Assembly (NCBI GenBank): GCA_910577815.1
Contig: CAJTNO010000001.1
Span: 124,001-188,000, forward strand
Reading direction: 5' to 3'
Source: an uncultured Christensenella sp.
GTDB taxonomy: Bacteria > Bacillota > Clostridia > Christensenellales > CAG-917
DNA: 64,000 nucleotides
Shown: piece by piece, positions 24,317 through 33,238 of the stretch
Layout of the letters: each line of letters starts with the position of its first letter
How positions within the stretch are numbered: the stretch's first letter is position 1
Notes under the pieces: model-generated
What the model saw: only the letters and a program-made list of their open reading frames with translations
The model's database searches: none
What the model was told of the DNA's origin: nothing
Position numbers and translations under genes: made by a program

Positions 24317-25642
24317 TCATTTTCCTACGGCGTTGTGGATTTCCATTTCCGTAGAGGTCTTTTTTATAGGTTGCTCATCTGTATCCTGAGGCGAGGACGG
24401 AGTTTCCTTCATCAACTTCACCATAGTGCCCACAGTAACCGAAAACAGCTTTTCGAGGTCGTTGACGTCCAGCTCGTGTTCCTCGGAGGTCGGCTCGTCC
24501 GCGAGTATCATAGCGGTAGCGTCGCCGTTGACCGCAAACGCGTCCGCCATATATCCGTGAATGGACGCAAGCTTCTGCGACAGCTTATCGGTAGGAATTG
24601 TACTTATATCTATCTTCTGCTCGTACGCGCTCGACCTTATGACTGAGACGACGGGCGTGGAGTATCTTATTTTACGCATAGCGTTCATATCGGCAATTTT
24701 AAGCTCGCCGCTTTCGATATTGCCTATACAGAGCACGTTTGCGCCCTGAAATTCGGGATGCGCCTTGACAAACGCCTCGGAGCCTCCGTGCGCGGAGTTC
24801 TCTCCGCCGAAGGACGCATAAACTATGCGCGCGTCGTCGGGAACGAGGTGCGGCTGCTCCGCGAAGTAGGCAAACGTCGCCATAGCTATGGACGTAGCGA
24901 TGCCGTTATTCTGCTTTGCGTGTCTTTCGAACGGCGAAAATCTGAGCATAGTAGTTGCAATGCCAAGCACGCCCATAACGGCGGGAATGACGGTCAAAGC
25001 CGTAATTTTAGCGGGCGTATCCGTCCCGACAGCCATTTTTATAATGCAAAACAGCACAAACACTACTGCGGTGAGCGGCACGAAAATATGCGCCAGCTTG
25101 CTTATAATTCTGTAATCCGTTATAAAATTTCCAAGCTCGGCGTCGTGATTGTCTGCTATAATAAAAACGCGCTCCTTTTTCAGCTTGTCTTTATTTTTTG
25201 AAAACTCGCTGACAACGTTATAGGAAACCTTCTGCGTAAGCAGACCTCTGAGCTTGCGCTTGCCGGCATACATCAGCAGCATAGCTGCGCCGCCGAGCGC
25301 ATAAACGCCGAGGGCGAGCAGTGACAGGAGAATACCCGACAGTCTGTTGCCCGCAAAGGACACGAAATAAAGCACGTAACAAAGGATATACCAAAGACCG
25401 AAAATGGGCAGAGAGCCTCTGCCGAGCAGCGGATATGATTTATACGCCTCGAGCCTGACGGTCGCGCCCGTCTCGTCGGAGAGTCTGCGGCGGATTGTAC
25501 GCGCGCAGGCGGTCTCGCTTCTACTGCCCGTAATGCGGTTTTTATATTGCTGCAGCTCAACGGAAAACTCGCTGACGAAGTCGATGCCGTCGTGCAGGTC
25601 GTCCGAGGATACAACGCTGTTTTCGATGTCGAAAATATCCAT
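24317..25642 (-). CDS. Membrane protein with a degenerate M28 aminopeptidase-like fold
   Basis: 441 residues from ATG at 25642. It has four membrane segments in two pairs (about 80-130 and 180-230) and cytoplasmic or external peptidase-like segments around them. M28 landmarks are recognisable but altered. NHDAEL stands where the HxD ligand pair is expected, KQNNGIATSIAMATFAYF where the DN-(A/S)-G ligand segment is expected, and ASFGGENSAHGGSEAF where the EE-containing segment is expected (one Glu kept, the ligand Glu changed to Asn). The final His is not seen. It may therefore be a non-catalytic M28 relative. No Shine-Dalgarno precedes the ATG; a TTGCAT-18-TATAAT promoter ends 6 nt before it, suggesting a leaderless message. 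Confidence 0.65.
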   Translation of the reverse strand: MDIFDIENSVVSSDDLHDGIDFVSEFSVELQQYKNRITGSRSETACARTIRRRLSDETGATVRLEAYKSYPLLGRGSLPIFGLWYILCYVLYFVSFAGNRLSGILLSLLALGVYALGGAAMLLMYAGKRKLRGLLTQKVSYNVVSEFSKNKDKLKKERVFIIADNHDAELGNFITDYRIISKLAHIFVPLTAVVFVLFCIIKMAVGTDTPAKITALTVIPAVMGVLGIATTMLRFSPFERHAKQNNGIATSIAMATFAYFAEQPHLVPDDARIVYASFGGENSAHGGSEAFVKAHPEFQGANVLCIGNIESGELKIADMNAMRKIRYSTPVVSVIRSSAYEQKIDISTIPTDKLSQKLASIHGYMADAFAVNGDATAMILADEPTSEEHELDVNDLEKLFSVTVGTMVKLMKETPSSPQDTDEQPIKKTSTEMEIHNAVGK

Positions 25643-25648
25643 AGCGAT

Positions 25649-25678
25649 ATTATACAACATTCGGACGCGTTTATGCAA
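25649..25678 (-). promoter_or_regulatory. Promoter abutting the start codon (leaderless candidate)
   Basis: On the minus strand TTGCAT (25678-25673) and TATAAT (25654-25649) are 18 bp apart. Only six bases separate the -10 box from the ATG at 25642, so the predicted transcript begins at or within one base of the start codon. Confidence 0.7.
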
Positions 25679-25750
25679 TAAAAAACGGACACGGGATTTT
25701 AAAATACGCCGCCGCAGCGTTAAAAATTAAATTCGGAGCTTAAATTAAAA

Positions 25751-25809
25751 ATAAAGTGGTTAAAGGCGTATTGACAAGCAGTCAAAAATTTCTATACTGA
25801 TAAAGTGGT
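25751..25809 (+). promoter_or_regulatory. Promoter and probable operator of the XRE regulator
   Basis: TTGACA (25771-25776) and TATACT (25793-25798) are 16 bp apart. The dyad TTGAC-AAGCA-GTCAA (25771-25785) overlaps the -35 box. Direct repeats ATAAAGTGGT at 25751-25760 and 25800-25809 bracket the promoter. Autorepression by the downstream XRE protein is a reasonable inference. Confidence 0.65.
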
Positions 25810-25838
25810 GTTTTCACCGTCTTACAAAGGAGGAACTT

Positions 25839-26102
25839 ATGATAGACGTAGGACAATCATTACGCGCACACAGACTGAACAGCGGACTTTCGCAAGCCGC
25901 GCTTGCCGTGGAAATCGGCGCAAGACAGCAAACTATAAGCGACTGGGAAAACAATATAAGCTTTCCGTCCATAGAAAACTGTCTGGCGCTTGCAAAATTT
26001 TACGGAATAACCGTAGACCATCTTGTGGGAGTCAGAAGCGCGGACGGAGCAAAGCTCTACAAAGACATAAACGATTTGACGCTTATAAAACGCCCTCGCT
26101 AA
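25839..26102 (+). CDS. XRE-family helix-turn-helix regulator
   Basis: 87-residue DNA-binding protein, essentially a single Cro/CI-type HTH. Helices 2-3 are LSQAALAVEIGARQQTISDW, followed by the typical ENNISFPSIENCLALAKFYG and ending soon after ITVDHLVG. There is no sensor or protease domain, so it probably acts as a simple dimeric repressor. AAAGGAGGAAC lies 8-13 nt before the ATG. It is transcribed divergently from the M28-like gene across about 200 bp; that gene and itself are the likeliest targets. Confidence 0.92.
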   Translation: MIDVGQSLRAHRLNSGLSQAALAVEIGARQQTISDWENNISFPSIENCLALAKFYGITVDHLVGVRSADGAKLYKDINDLTLIKRPR

Positions 26103-26156
26103 GCGGACAAGCTTAGCCGCCTGCCGCTTTAAGCCGCGTCGGTCAAGCCGAATAAT

Positions 26157-26193
26157 AAAAGTCCCTCTCAACAGAGAGAGGGACTTATTTTAA
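26157..26193. terminator. Bidirectional terminator, XRE gene and lipoprotein gene
   Basis: AAGTCCCTCTC pairs with GAGAGGGACTT around AACAGA, flanked by AAAA and ATTTT. The genes on both sides converge on it. Confidence 0.9.
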
Positions 26194-26210
26194 GGTTTAC
26201 GATTTTTCGC

Positions 26211-28526
26211 TTAAGCAATCATATTGCCAATGTTCACCCAAGGCGAATCCGCTTTTTCTATCTCCGCCTTGTTAGCGGCATAGATATCCTTAAAGGTTCC
26301 GCTTGTGATGTCGATGAGGTCAAGACTGCTTCTTATGGCAATGCTTGCGTCCGCAACCTTAATCTCAATGCTTCCGTGCACACCCTTCTGCACGTCGCCC
26401 TTGACTGTGATTTGCGCTCCGAGAACGGCGATTATGTGATTTGTATAAATCTTATCGGTGTCCGTAAACTCTGCGCCGCCCTGATACTTGTTATAATCCT
26501 CGGGCTTGAGATTATCGGTATTTACGCCGTCGAGACGAAGCTGAGACGCGCAGATATAGAATATACGCAAAGCTGCGTTTTCAACGGTAACCTTGATATC
26601 GTTCCAGGTTACGGCGGGAGTAGTCTGAGTTCCGGGAGTAAGCTTTGCTATTTCCGCCTTGATGATATCGATGCACTCGGCAATGTTCTTATCCTTGTAC
26701 TCGGTGTTTACAAGTCTTTCGACAATAGCCTTTGTACGGTTTTCTACAGTCCATACATCAGACATCGCGCCGGGAGCAATGCCCTCCTTGATATCGATAA
26801 TAGTCTCGAGAATATTAGAGGTAGAAATCTCTATATTGTTATCCGTCTTAACCATTGCCAGCACAAACGCCGCGCCGCCGCGTATCTTCTTGCAAATGTT
26901 GCCTATTATTTCAAGACCTGTCGTTCCCTCGGCAGCCGTTTGCGCGCCGCCCTCGTTGGGAGTATTGCCGTTGTCGACTATCGACGGGAACAGTCTTCCG
27001 ATAATTTCCTTGATTTTGTTCTGCACAACAGCCGCGACGTTGAAGTTCGCGCCGAGGTCGTACACAAATCCCTTAGTTCCGTCCGCCATCGGCTGCGCAA
27101 GCTGAACGGCAATCTTTCCGTTTGCATAGCTGCCCTCTGCAATGACCTTTGCCGCCTCGTTGCGGTTTGCAAGCTCAACCTTTACGGCAAGCTGAGTCGT
27201 ATTCTTATCCAGATTTACAATGTCAAGCTTACCCTGAATACCCACGGTGATTTTTCCGTTGAGATAGATATCCTCGGTGGTAAGACCGTCAATCGCGCCG
27301 ATTCTTATGCCGTTAGCCTCAAACTCCAGCTTCTCGTTTACCGCGATGTTGTCGGTGTACTTGGATTTATCCGCTTTAAGCGAAACGCCGTTTTCGGTTG
27401 TAAGATTCTCGATTCTGAGCTTATTTATCTTTAAAACAAGCTCGGGAACATAGGTTGTGCCGTCGATTTGAGTGTTTAAGCCGTCCAGAACAAGCTTGAG
27501 GGCAAAGTCCTGAATTCTGTTGTTTTTCTCGGAAAATTCAATCTCGATAGCGCCCATTTTATTGTCGCTTATCAAAAGACCTACAATATCACCCAAACCG
27601 GGCACAATATCCAACATACTTAAAGTCTCTGCCGCAAGCGTAAAGCGATGCGTTTTCAAATCTCCCTGAGTTATCAACTTGGACTCGATTCCTTTCATCT
27701 CTTCCATTTGAGTGCCAAGATTGATTAACACGTCAAGCAGATTAAATCTGCCGTTTGCGTCCAACAGGTCCTCCGCGCTTTCAACGCCAAACATCGGCAA
27801 AATAATACTCGACAAATCTGAATTGTTGATAATGTCAACAACGTTTACGTCCATTATATCCAAAAGACCGCCGACCAACGAATTGAGCGTCCAATCCTTT
27901 CCGAAATCGCTTACGAAATAATTTATCAAATCGTTGATACTCTTCTTTTCGGAGCCAATCTGAATAAACTTATTCACAAGACCTTCGTAGATATTGTCAG
28001 CAAGGTCGGTTTTGTTGCCGAGAATTTCATTCCAGATAAGCTTAGCAAAGCCGTGAGGAAGCTTGACGTTCTTGCCGGCGAAATCGATATAGAGGTTGTC
28101 TATGTCGGTTGCGAACTCGTAAATCGTAACGATTTCCTCGTTAGCCTCGTCCGTGGGGTCGTAAAGTCTGACCTTAATTGCAGTATTCTTCTGCGTAGCC
28201 TTGGTCCTTCCGATAACCGCCTGAATGTCCAGACCGATATCAATCTGCTGATAGATTTCGGCTTTAACGATATCGCGCGTATTAAGAGCGATTTCCGCTC
28301 CGAACGCAATAGCGATATCCGCGGTTGCGCCGATAGGCGTCTGACCGATAGGCGCGGCAGCATTCCAAAGCGCCGTAAAATATTCCGGCAAAGTTTCATC
28401 GGTTACTACCGGCTCATTATTATTGTTGTTTCCGCCGGGCTTGTTGCACGCAACAAGCGAAACCACCAAAATGATTGCCATAACGACAACCAGAATTGGT
28501 TTTAACCAGGATTTAGTTTTTCTCAT
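26211..28526 (-). CDS. Large lipoprotein of unknown function
   Basis: Not recognised. 771 residues from ATG at 28526, chosen because AGGAGAAG lies just upstream; the longer frame to 28562 lacks a site. The signal peptide ends in lipobox SLVAC followed by an Asn-rich linker (KPGGNNNNNEP). The mature part alternates amphipathic strands and helices, with repeated phrases such as KTDLADNIYEGLVNKFIQIG and MDVNVVDIINNSDLSSIILP. IEIEFSEKNNRIQDFALKLV and VKVELANRNEAAKVIAEG are typical of large extracytoplasmic lipid-binding or beta-sandwich proteins, though no named domain is evident. An operator-like dyad lies in its leader. Confidence 0.8.
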   Translation of the reverse strand: MRKTKSWLKPILVVVMAIILVVSLVACNKPGGNNNNNEPVVTDETLPEYFTALWNAAAPIGQTPIGATADIAIAFGAEIALNTRDIVKAEIYQQIDIGLDIQAVIGRTKATQKNTAIKVRLYDPTDEANEEIVTIYEFATDIDNLYIDFAGKNVKLPHGFAKLIWNEILGNKTDLADNIYEGLVNKFIQIGSEKKSINDLINYFVSDFGKDWTLNSLVGGLLDIMDVNVVDIINNSDLSSIILPMFGVESAEDLLDANGRFNLLDVLINLGTQMEEMKGIESKLITQGDLKTHRFTLAAETLSMLDIVPGLGDIVGLLISDNKMGAIEIEFSEKNNRIQDFALKLVLDGLNTQIDGTTYVPELVLKINKLRIENLTTENGVSLKADKSKYTDNIAVNEKLEFEANGIRIGAIDGLTTEDIYLNGKITVGIQGKLDIVNLDKNTTQLAVKVELANRNEAAKVIAEGSYANGKIAVQLAQPMADGTKGFVYDLGANFNVAAVVQNKIKEIIGRLFPSIVDNGNTPNEGGAQTAAEGTTGLEIIGNICKKIRGGAAFVLAMVKTDNNIEISTSNILETIIDIKEGIAPGAMSDVWTVENRTKAIVERLVNTEYKDKNIAECIDIIKAEIAKLTPGTQTTPAVTWNDIKVTVENAALRIFYICASQLRLDGVNTDNLKPEDYNKYQGGAEFTDTDKIYTNHIIAVLGAQITVKGDVQKGVHGSIEIKVADASIAIRSSLDLIDITSGTFKDIYAANKAEIEKADSPWVNIGNMIA

Positions 28527-28557
28527 ACCACTTCTCCTATATACTCCAAAGAGTTTT

Positions 28558-28628
28558 GTCAATATTACAGTGTATAGTATTTATAATATTGACAGATATA
28601 TTATATTACAATAGAAAGAACGTGTCAA
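28558..28628 (-). promoter_or_regulatory. Strong promoter with a 10-bp-arm operator dyad
   Basis: On the minus strand TTGACA (28628-28623) and TATAAT (28605-28600) are 17 bp apart, a consensus sigma-A promoter. Immediately downstream GTCAATATTA (28558-28567) and TAATATTGAC (28584-28593) form a perfect inverted repeat with a 16-bp spacer. Placed just after the start site, it is well suited to bind a repressor controlling the lipoprotein gene. Confidence 0.75.
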
Positions 28629-28652
28629 CAACGCCGAAAAAAGCTTAAAAAT

Positions 28653-29372
28653 CTAAGACAGCAAGCCGTCAACGGACAGCACCGCGCCGCTCATATACGA
28701 GCTTTCTGCGGCAAACAGCACTGCTTTTGCTATTTCATCCGCACCGCCGAGCCGACCGAGAGGTATATTTTCGCGGCACAGCGTTTCTATTTCATCCTTA
28801 TTGTACGCGCGCATCATATCGGTATCTATCGCGCCGGGAGCTATTGCATTCACGCGTACCCCCATAGGCGCAACCTCTTTTGCAAGAGCCTTGGTAAACC
28901 CGATTACAGCCGCCTTCGCGGCGGAATACGCCACCTCGTTGCTTGCTCCTCCCACGCCCCACACCGACGACATATTTACAATACTGCCTCTCATATCGGA
29001 CAGCATATCGGGCAGCACCGCCTTGGTTACGTTATACGTTCCGTTTACGTTCACGTCAAAGCAGTCCTTCCACTGCTCGTCGGACAAATCTATAAGCAAT
29101 CCGTCGCAGGCGACTCCCGCGTTGTTTACAAGGATATCGATTCTGCCAAAGCGTTCCTTCACGGCATTTACGGCTTGCGCCACCGAAAGCTTATCTCTTA
29201 CGTCGCACTTAACGGCTATAACGCCCATATCTCTCAGCTCGTACTGAAGCAGGAGCGCGCGCTCCTCGGAGTTGAAATAAGTAAACGCGACGTTCATTTT
29301 TCCCGCCGCCTCGCGCACAATCGCCTCGCCTATTCCCCGACTTCCGCCTGTTATGAATATTGTCTTTGTCAT
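28653..29372 (-). CDS. fabG: Short-chain dehydrogenase/reductase, 3-oxoacyl-ACP reductase-like
   Basis: NADPH-dependent reductase of the classical SDR family, most similar to FabG, which reduces 3-oxoacyl-ACP in fatty-acid elongation. 239 residues. The cofactor site is TGGSRGIGEAI, NNAG is present, and the catalytic set is S (NMSSVWG) and YSAAK (Y and K), with PGAIDTDM after it. AGGAGAATT precedes the ATG, with TATAAT directly ahead of it. It is not in a fab cluster, so a role with another substrate is possible; the symbol reflects the family rather than proof of function. Confidence 0.82.
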   Translation of the reverse strand: MTKTIFITGGSRGIGEAIVREAAGKMNVAFTYFNSEERALLLQYELRDMGVIAVKCDVRDKLSVAQAVNAVKERFGRIDILVNNAGVACDGLLIDLSDEQWKDCFDVNVNGTYNVTKAVLPDMLSDMRGSIVNMSSVWGVGGASNEVAYSAAKAAVIGFTKALAKEVAPMGVRVNAIAPGAIDTDMMRAYNKDEIETLCRENIPLGRLGGADEIAKAVLFAAESSYMSGAVLSVDGLLS

Positions 29373-29511
29373 AATTCTCCTATTATAAGTTTAGCATAAC
29401 ACAAGACTAAATAATTTTCTATTCTATTATGTAAATATAATAAATTCAACGTGTCAAACAAACTCTATTGCATAAAATTATTGTTTATATGCTTATAATT
29501 CTTAAATAGTG

Positions 29512-29714
29512 ATGTTAAGCTATCGTGCAAAACACGCGAAGCGTGCATAGTATGGTAGAAACCTCCACTTAAACCCATATCACACTTAAACAGAAATGTT
29601 AAGCTATCGTGCAAAACACGCGAAGCGTGCACAGTATGGTAGAAACCTCCGCTTAAACCCATATCACACTTAAACAGAAATGTTAAGCTATCGTGCAAAA
29701 CACGCGAAGCGTGC
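29512..29714. repeat. Tandem 84-bp repeat, two full units plus a partial third
   Basis: Units start with ATGTTAAGCTATCGTGC at 29512, 29596 and 29680, exactly 84 bp apart and nearly identical. Each contains the hairpin CACGC-GAA-GCGTG. Because 84 is 28 codons, one minus-strand frame stays open and would encode a repeated HASRVLHDSLTFLFKCDMGL phrase. It starts only from a TTG without a ribosome-binding site, so I treat this as repeat DNA, not a gene. Confidence 0.9.
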
Positions 29715-29739
29715 AAAAAGCGGGAAAATCCCGCTTTTT
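29715..29739 (-). terminator. Terminator of the beta-propeller lipoprotein gene
   Basis: AAAAAGCGGGA pairs perfectly with TCCCGCTTTTT around a three-A loop, 22 bp after the stop codon at 29762 and immediately before the 84-bp repeats. Confidence 0.9.
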
Positions 29740-29761
29740 GATAATTGAGAGTTTATTAAGC

Positions 29762-31204
29762 TTATTTATCCTCTTCCTCGTCTTCCTCGTCTTCCTCATC
29801 GCGCTCGAAGCCGATATAAGCGCTTTCTGCCTTATTGCCGTCCTCGTCCTCGAAGTTCTTGTCAAAGGTCTTTACGTTTATGGTATGCATAAAGTTGGAG
29901 TCGTCTGTTGCAAAGAAGTAGAAGTTATCTCCGATAAAGTCGAGCTTAAGCCAATCGACCTTGATGCCCTCGGACATAATAACGGTTGCGTTTCCGCCTG
30001 ACTTATATGAAATTTTCTCGAGCGTAGTCGCTGAAGACGAAGCGGTAAAGTACACAACGCCCTCCTTGGGGTCAACGCGCCAGATAGTCTTGGAGGCGTT
30101 AAGAACCTGCACCGCGTCCTCGGGCTTGACCTTGCCGTCATACCAGCAGTACATACTTGCCGCGTTATAGGCGAGCGCGCCGTCCTCGTAACCGAGAGGA
30201 TAGAGCGTAGAAGCGCCGCTCGGCTCAAGCTCCTTTTCGGACTTAACCAAATCCGCCGCCTTAGCGCAGAACAGACCGTCCTGCTTATCGCTTCCGATAT
30301 AGTGCGTCTTAGTATAGTACAGGGTATGGCTGCCGTCGCTTTCCACAAACATATCGCGCAGAGTGTATTTAAACACCTTGAGCGGCTGAGTCTGAGGAGT
30401 TTTGTTGCCGTCCTTATCGACGTCGGTCACAAAGGTATCCTCTGTAGCCAGAACCTTTTTATCCGAGCCGTTCACCTTAACGGAGCAAAGCTCGTTATAA
30501 TTCTTATAGCTGTTGTCGCCTGTCACGGTCTGAGTATAATAAACGGTATCGCTCGCCATATTCCAGGCAACGGAGCTGACGTTTTCGGCAAGCACGCCCT
30601 CTTTTGCGCCCTTGGCGTCGTCAATACTCTTATTTGTCTTCATACCCGTAAAGTCAATATAGCTTATGGTATTTGACGTATAGTAAAGCACTCTTGTGGG
30701 AGTAAAGAGATATTCTGCGCTGCGGGTATTTATTTTACCGAGGCGCTGAGTGACGGAGGCGTCAATCTTAGTGCGCATAAAATCGGTGTCGGTCGTGGAC
30801 GCTGTGCCGTTTTTATCGCGGTCGTTGTTGGGAGTGGCATAATAAATCCACTCGCCGAAAATGGCAAAGCCGCCCTTAGCGGAGGAGTTGTAAATAATTT
30901 TAGGCACGACAACCTTAGTTGTGGCGTTATTTACTGAGCCGTCCTCATTGAGCTCGGAGCGAACGATACTTTGTTTAACGGGAGTACCCCATTCGTTATT
31001 GCTGCCGCCCGTACCCTCGTAGCCGTTGATGTAGTAAAGATACTTGCCCTGCTTTACGACGTAGCCGCCGTTGGACTCAACCTCGGCAGAGGGGTCGCCG
31101 CCGCCGATACCGTTCCACTTGTAGGGATTACACGCAACAAGCGCGGTCGCAAGAATAACGACTAACGCAAGCAGTGAAACTACACCTATAATCTTTTTTT
31201 TCAT
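29762..31204 (-). CDS. Lipoprotein with probable beta-propeller (DUF5050-like) domain
   Basis: Function unknown. 480 residues. The signal peptide ends in lipobox TALVAC. The mature protein has repeated blades of the form YLYYINGYEG, GEWIYYATPN, RVLYYTSNTISYIDF, DTVYYTQTVTGDN and HTLYYTKTHYIG, with W/YYxxx strands spaced by about 40-60 residues, as in TolB-like and DUF5050 propellers. The C-terminus is an acidic tail (RDEEDEEDEEEDK). AGAAGG lies 7 nt before the ATG. Such propellers usually sense or bind ligands at the cell surface; no partner gene is adjacent. Confidence 0.8.
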   Translation of the reverse strand: MKKKIIGVVSLLALVVILATALVACNPYKWNGIGGGDPSAEVESNGGYVVKQGKYLYYINGYEGTGGSNNEWGTPVKQSIVRSELNEDGSVNNATTKVVVPKIIYNSSAKGGFAIFGEWIYYATPNNDRDKNGTASTTDTDFMRTKIDASVTQRLGKINTRSAEYLFTPTRVLYYTSNTISYIDFTGMKTNKSIDDAKGAKEGVLAENVSSVAWNMASDTVYYTQTVTGDNSYKNYNELCSVKVNGSDKKVLATEDTFVTDVDKDGNKTPQTQPLKVFKYTLRDMFVESDGSHTLYYTKTHYIGSDKQDGLFCAKAADLVKSEKELEPSGASTLYPLGYEDGALAYNAASMYCWYDGKVKPEDAVQVLNASKTIWRVDPKEGVVYFTASSSATTLEKISYKSGGNATVIMSEGIKVDWLKLDFIGDNFYFFATDDSNFMHTINVKTFDKNFEDEDGNKAESAYIGFERDEEDEEDEEEDK

Positions 31205-31377
31205 ACGATACCTTCTTAGTTAGTTTTGCATCTATATAATTCAGATTTTAATTATAACCTAAAATCCTCTTTATATCAATAAAAGTATTTATTTTTTCAT
31301 TTTTAAGCAACGGTTAAGCATACCGCATACTTTTGCTTGATATGTTTCAAGCGGGAAATTGCGCGTATCTAGCGGCT

Positions 31378-33135
31378 TCAGTCGCGAGGTGTGACAGTCG
31401 GCGCAACAACCCTGATATGCACATCCTCCAACTGCTTTTGCGTGACCTGCGACGGCGCGCCCATAAGCACGTCGCGCGCGTTTCTGTCCATCGGGAAAGT
31501 GATAATTTCTCTTATGCTCTGCTCAGCGCAAAGGAGCATAACCATTCTGTCCACGCCGGGAGCGATGCCCGCGTGCGGAGGAGCGCCGAACTTAAACGCA
31601 TTGTAAAGCGCGGAGAATTTCTCCTCTATGACCTCTTTTCCGTAGCCGGCGATTTCAAAAGCGCGTTCCATAATGGCAGGCTCGTGGTTTCTGACCGCGC
31701 CGGAGCTGAGCTCCACGCCGTTGACAACGCTGTCGTACTGATAGGCAAGCACGTCGGTCGGGTTTTTGGTATTGAGCGCGTCGAGTCCGCCCTGCGGCAT
31801 AGAAAACGGATTGTGACAGAAGCCGAGCTTTCCGTCATCGTCGTATTCGTACATCGGGAAGTCGACAATCCAGCAGAAGCGGAAAGCGTTTTTCTCCAGG
31901 AGGTCAAGCCCCGTGCCAAGCTCGGTGCGCACGTAGCCCGCCTGCTTTTCCGCGCCCTTTTCCTCGGCGATGATTGCTACAAACGAATTTGCCTTAAGCC
32001 CCAGCCTATCTGCAAGCGCGTCCTTGCTGTCCGCGATAAACTTGGAGATTCCTCCGACAGGCTCGCCCTTTTCGTCGAGCTTGAACCAATACATATTGCT
32101 TGCACCGTTCTGCTTTACTTTTTCAACAAGCGCGTCTATCCACTTTCTCGTCTCCTTGAACTCGGAAACGGCGATGGCTTTCACGGTCTTGCCGACCTCG
32201 AAGAAGGGTGCTTTTTCGCTGAGAATATCCGTGACGTCCTTAACGAGCAGCGGATTGCGCAAATCGGGCTTATCCGAGCCGTAATCGCGCATAGCGTCGC
32301 GGTAGGCTATGCGGCGGAAGGGACCCTCGTCCACCTTATAGCCCTTCGGCGCAAACTCCTTAAACACTCCGCTGAGAACCTTTTCCATAACCTCGAAGAC
32401 GTCCTCCTGCGTAGCGAAGCACATCTCGGTATCCAGCTGATAGAACTCGCCGGGACTTCTGTCCGCCCTCGCGTCCTCGTCGCGGAAGCAGGGAGCAATC
32501 TGAAAATACTTATCGAAGCCGGACGCCATAAGCAGCTGCTTATACTGCTGCGGAGCCTGCGGAAGCGCGTAGAAATGTCCGGGGTACAGTCTTGAGGGAA
32601 CAATGTAATCCCTCGCGCCCTCGGGCGAGCTGGAGGTAAGAATAGGAGTGGTAATTTCCAAAAAACCGAGCTCGGTCATCTTATTGCGCAGCCAGCTTAC
32701 CACCTTGGAGCGGAAAACGATTTTATCCTTAACCTCGGGATTGCGCAAATCCAGAAAGCGGTATTTGAGTCTGACGTCCTCTCTCGACTGAGTGGAGGTA
32801 GCAATTTCAAAGGGAAGCTGCTCGTAGCATTTTCCGAGAATCTGAATACAATCGGGTTCAATCTCGATAAGACCGGTGGGCATATCGGGATTGGGCGCAC
32901 TGCGCAGAACGACTTTTCCCGACACCGACACGGTGCTTTCGCGGGGAATTGCGCGAAGCTGTTCCTTTTTATCCTCGTCTGCGACAACGACCTGAGTGTA
33001 GCCGTAGTAATCGCGCAGGACGAAGAAAATGACCGCGCCGAGGTCGCGGATACTGCTCAGCCAGCCGCAGAGCTTAACCTGTTTGCCGACGTCGCTGTCG
33101 CGCAGCTCGCCGCAATTATGAGTTCTTAGTTCCAT
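31378..33135 (-). CDS. aspS: Aspartyl-tRNA synthetase
   Basis: Charges tRNA-Asp with aspartate. 585 residues, matching the bacterial type: N-terminal OB-fold anticodon domain (KLCGWLSSIRDLGAVIFFVL), class II motif 2 (CFRDEDARADRSPGEFYQ), the bacterial GAD insert, and motif 3 (GIAPGVDRMVMLL). ATG at 33135 is preceded by GAGG with 6-nt spacing; the frame could start four codons earlier but only at TTG overlapping this site. It follows asnS and asnA with a 103-bp gap and no terminator. Because asnS and asnA are present, this enzyme may be discriminating, but that cannot be read off directly. Confidence 0.97.
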   Translation of the reverse strand: MELRTHNCGELRDSDVGKQVKLCGWLSSIRDLGAVIFFVLRDYYGYTQVVVADEDKKEQLRAIPRESTVSVSGKVVLRSAPNPDMPTGLIEIEPDCIQILGKCYEQLPFEIATSTQSREDVRLKYRFLDLRNPEVKDKIVFRSKVVSWLRNKMTELGFLEITTPILTSSSPEGARDYIVPSRLYPGHFYALPQAPQQYKQLLMASGFDKYFQIAPCFRDEDARADRSPGEFYQLDTEMCFATQEDVFEVMEKVLSGVFKEFAPKGYKVDEGPFRRIAYRDAMRDYGSDKPDLRNPLLVKDVTDILSEKAPFFEVGKTVKAIAVSEFKETRKWIDALVEKVKQNGASNMYWFKLDEKGEPVGGISKFIADSKDALADRLGLKANSFVAIIAEEKGAEKQAGYVRTELGTGLDLLEKNAFRFCWIVDFPMYEYDDDGKLGFCHNPFSMPQGGLDALNTKNPTDVLAYQYDSVVNGVELSSGAVRNHEPAIMERAFEIAGYGKEVIEEKFSALYNAFKFGAPPHAGIAPGVDRMVMLLCAEQSIREIITFPMDRNARDVLMGAPSQVTQKQLEDVHIRVVAPTVTPRD

Positions 33136-33238
33136 AACTATCCTCAATAAATACTGTAGTTAAAAGCAATATTTTGTTATTTATGCTTATGTTTTTCTTA
33201 TTTCTATGGTTTTCGGACTATCCTGATTCACCTGTTTA

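Noticed and set aside
29512..29714. CRISPR array
   Set aside because: Repeat units are contiguous 84-bp tandem copies without variable spacers.
29465..29716. Open minus-strand frame of 83 codons with a repeating 28-residue phrase
   Set aside because: It exists only because the 84-bp tandem repeat is a multiple of three. It starts from TTG inside a terminator with no ribosome-binding site.
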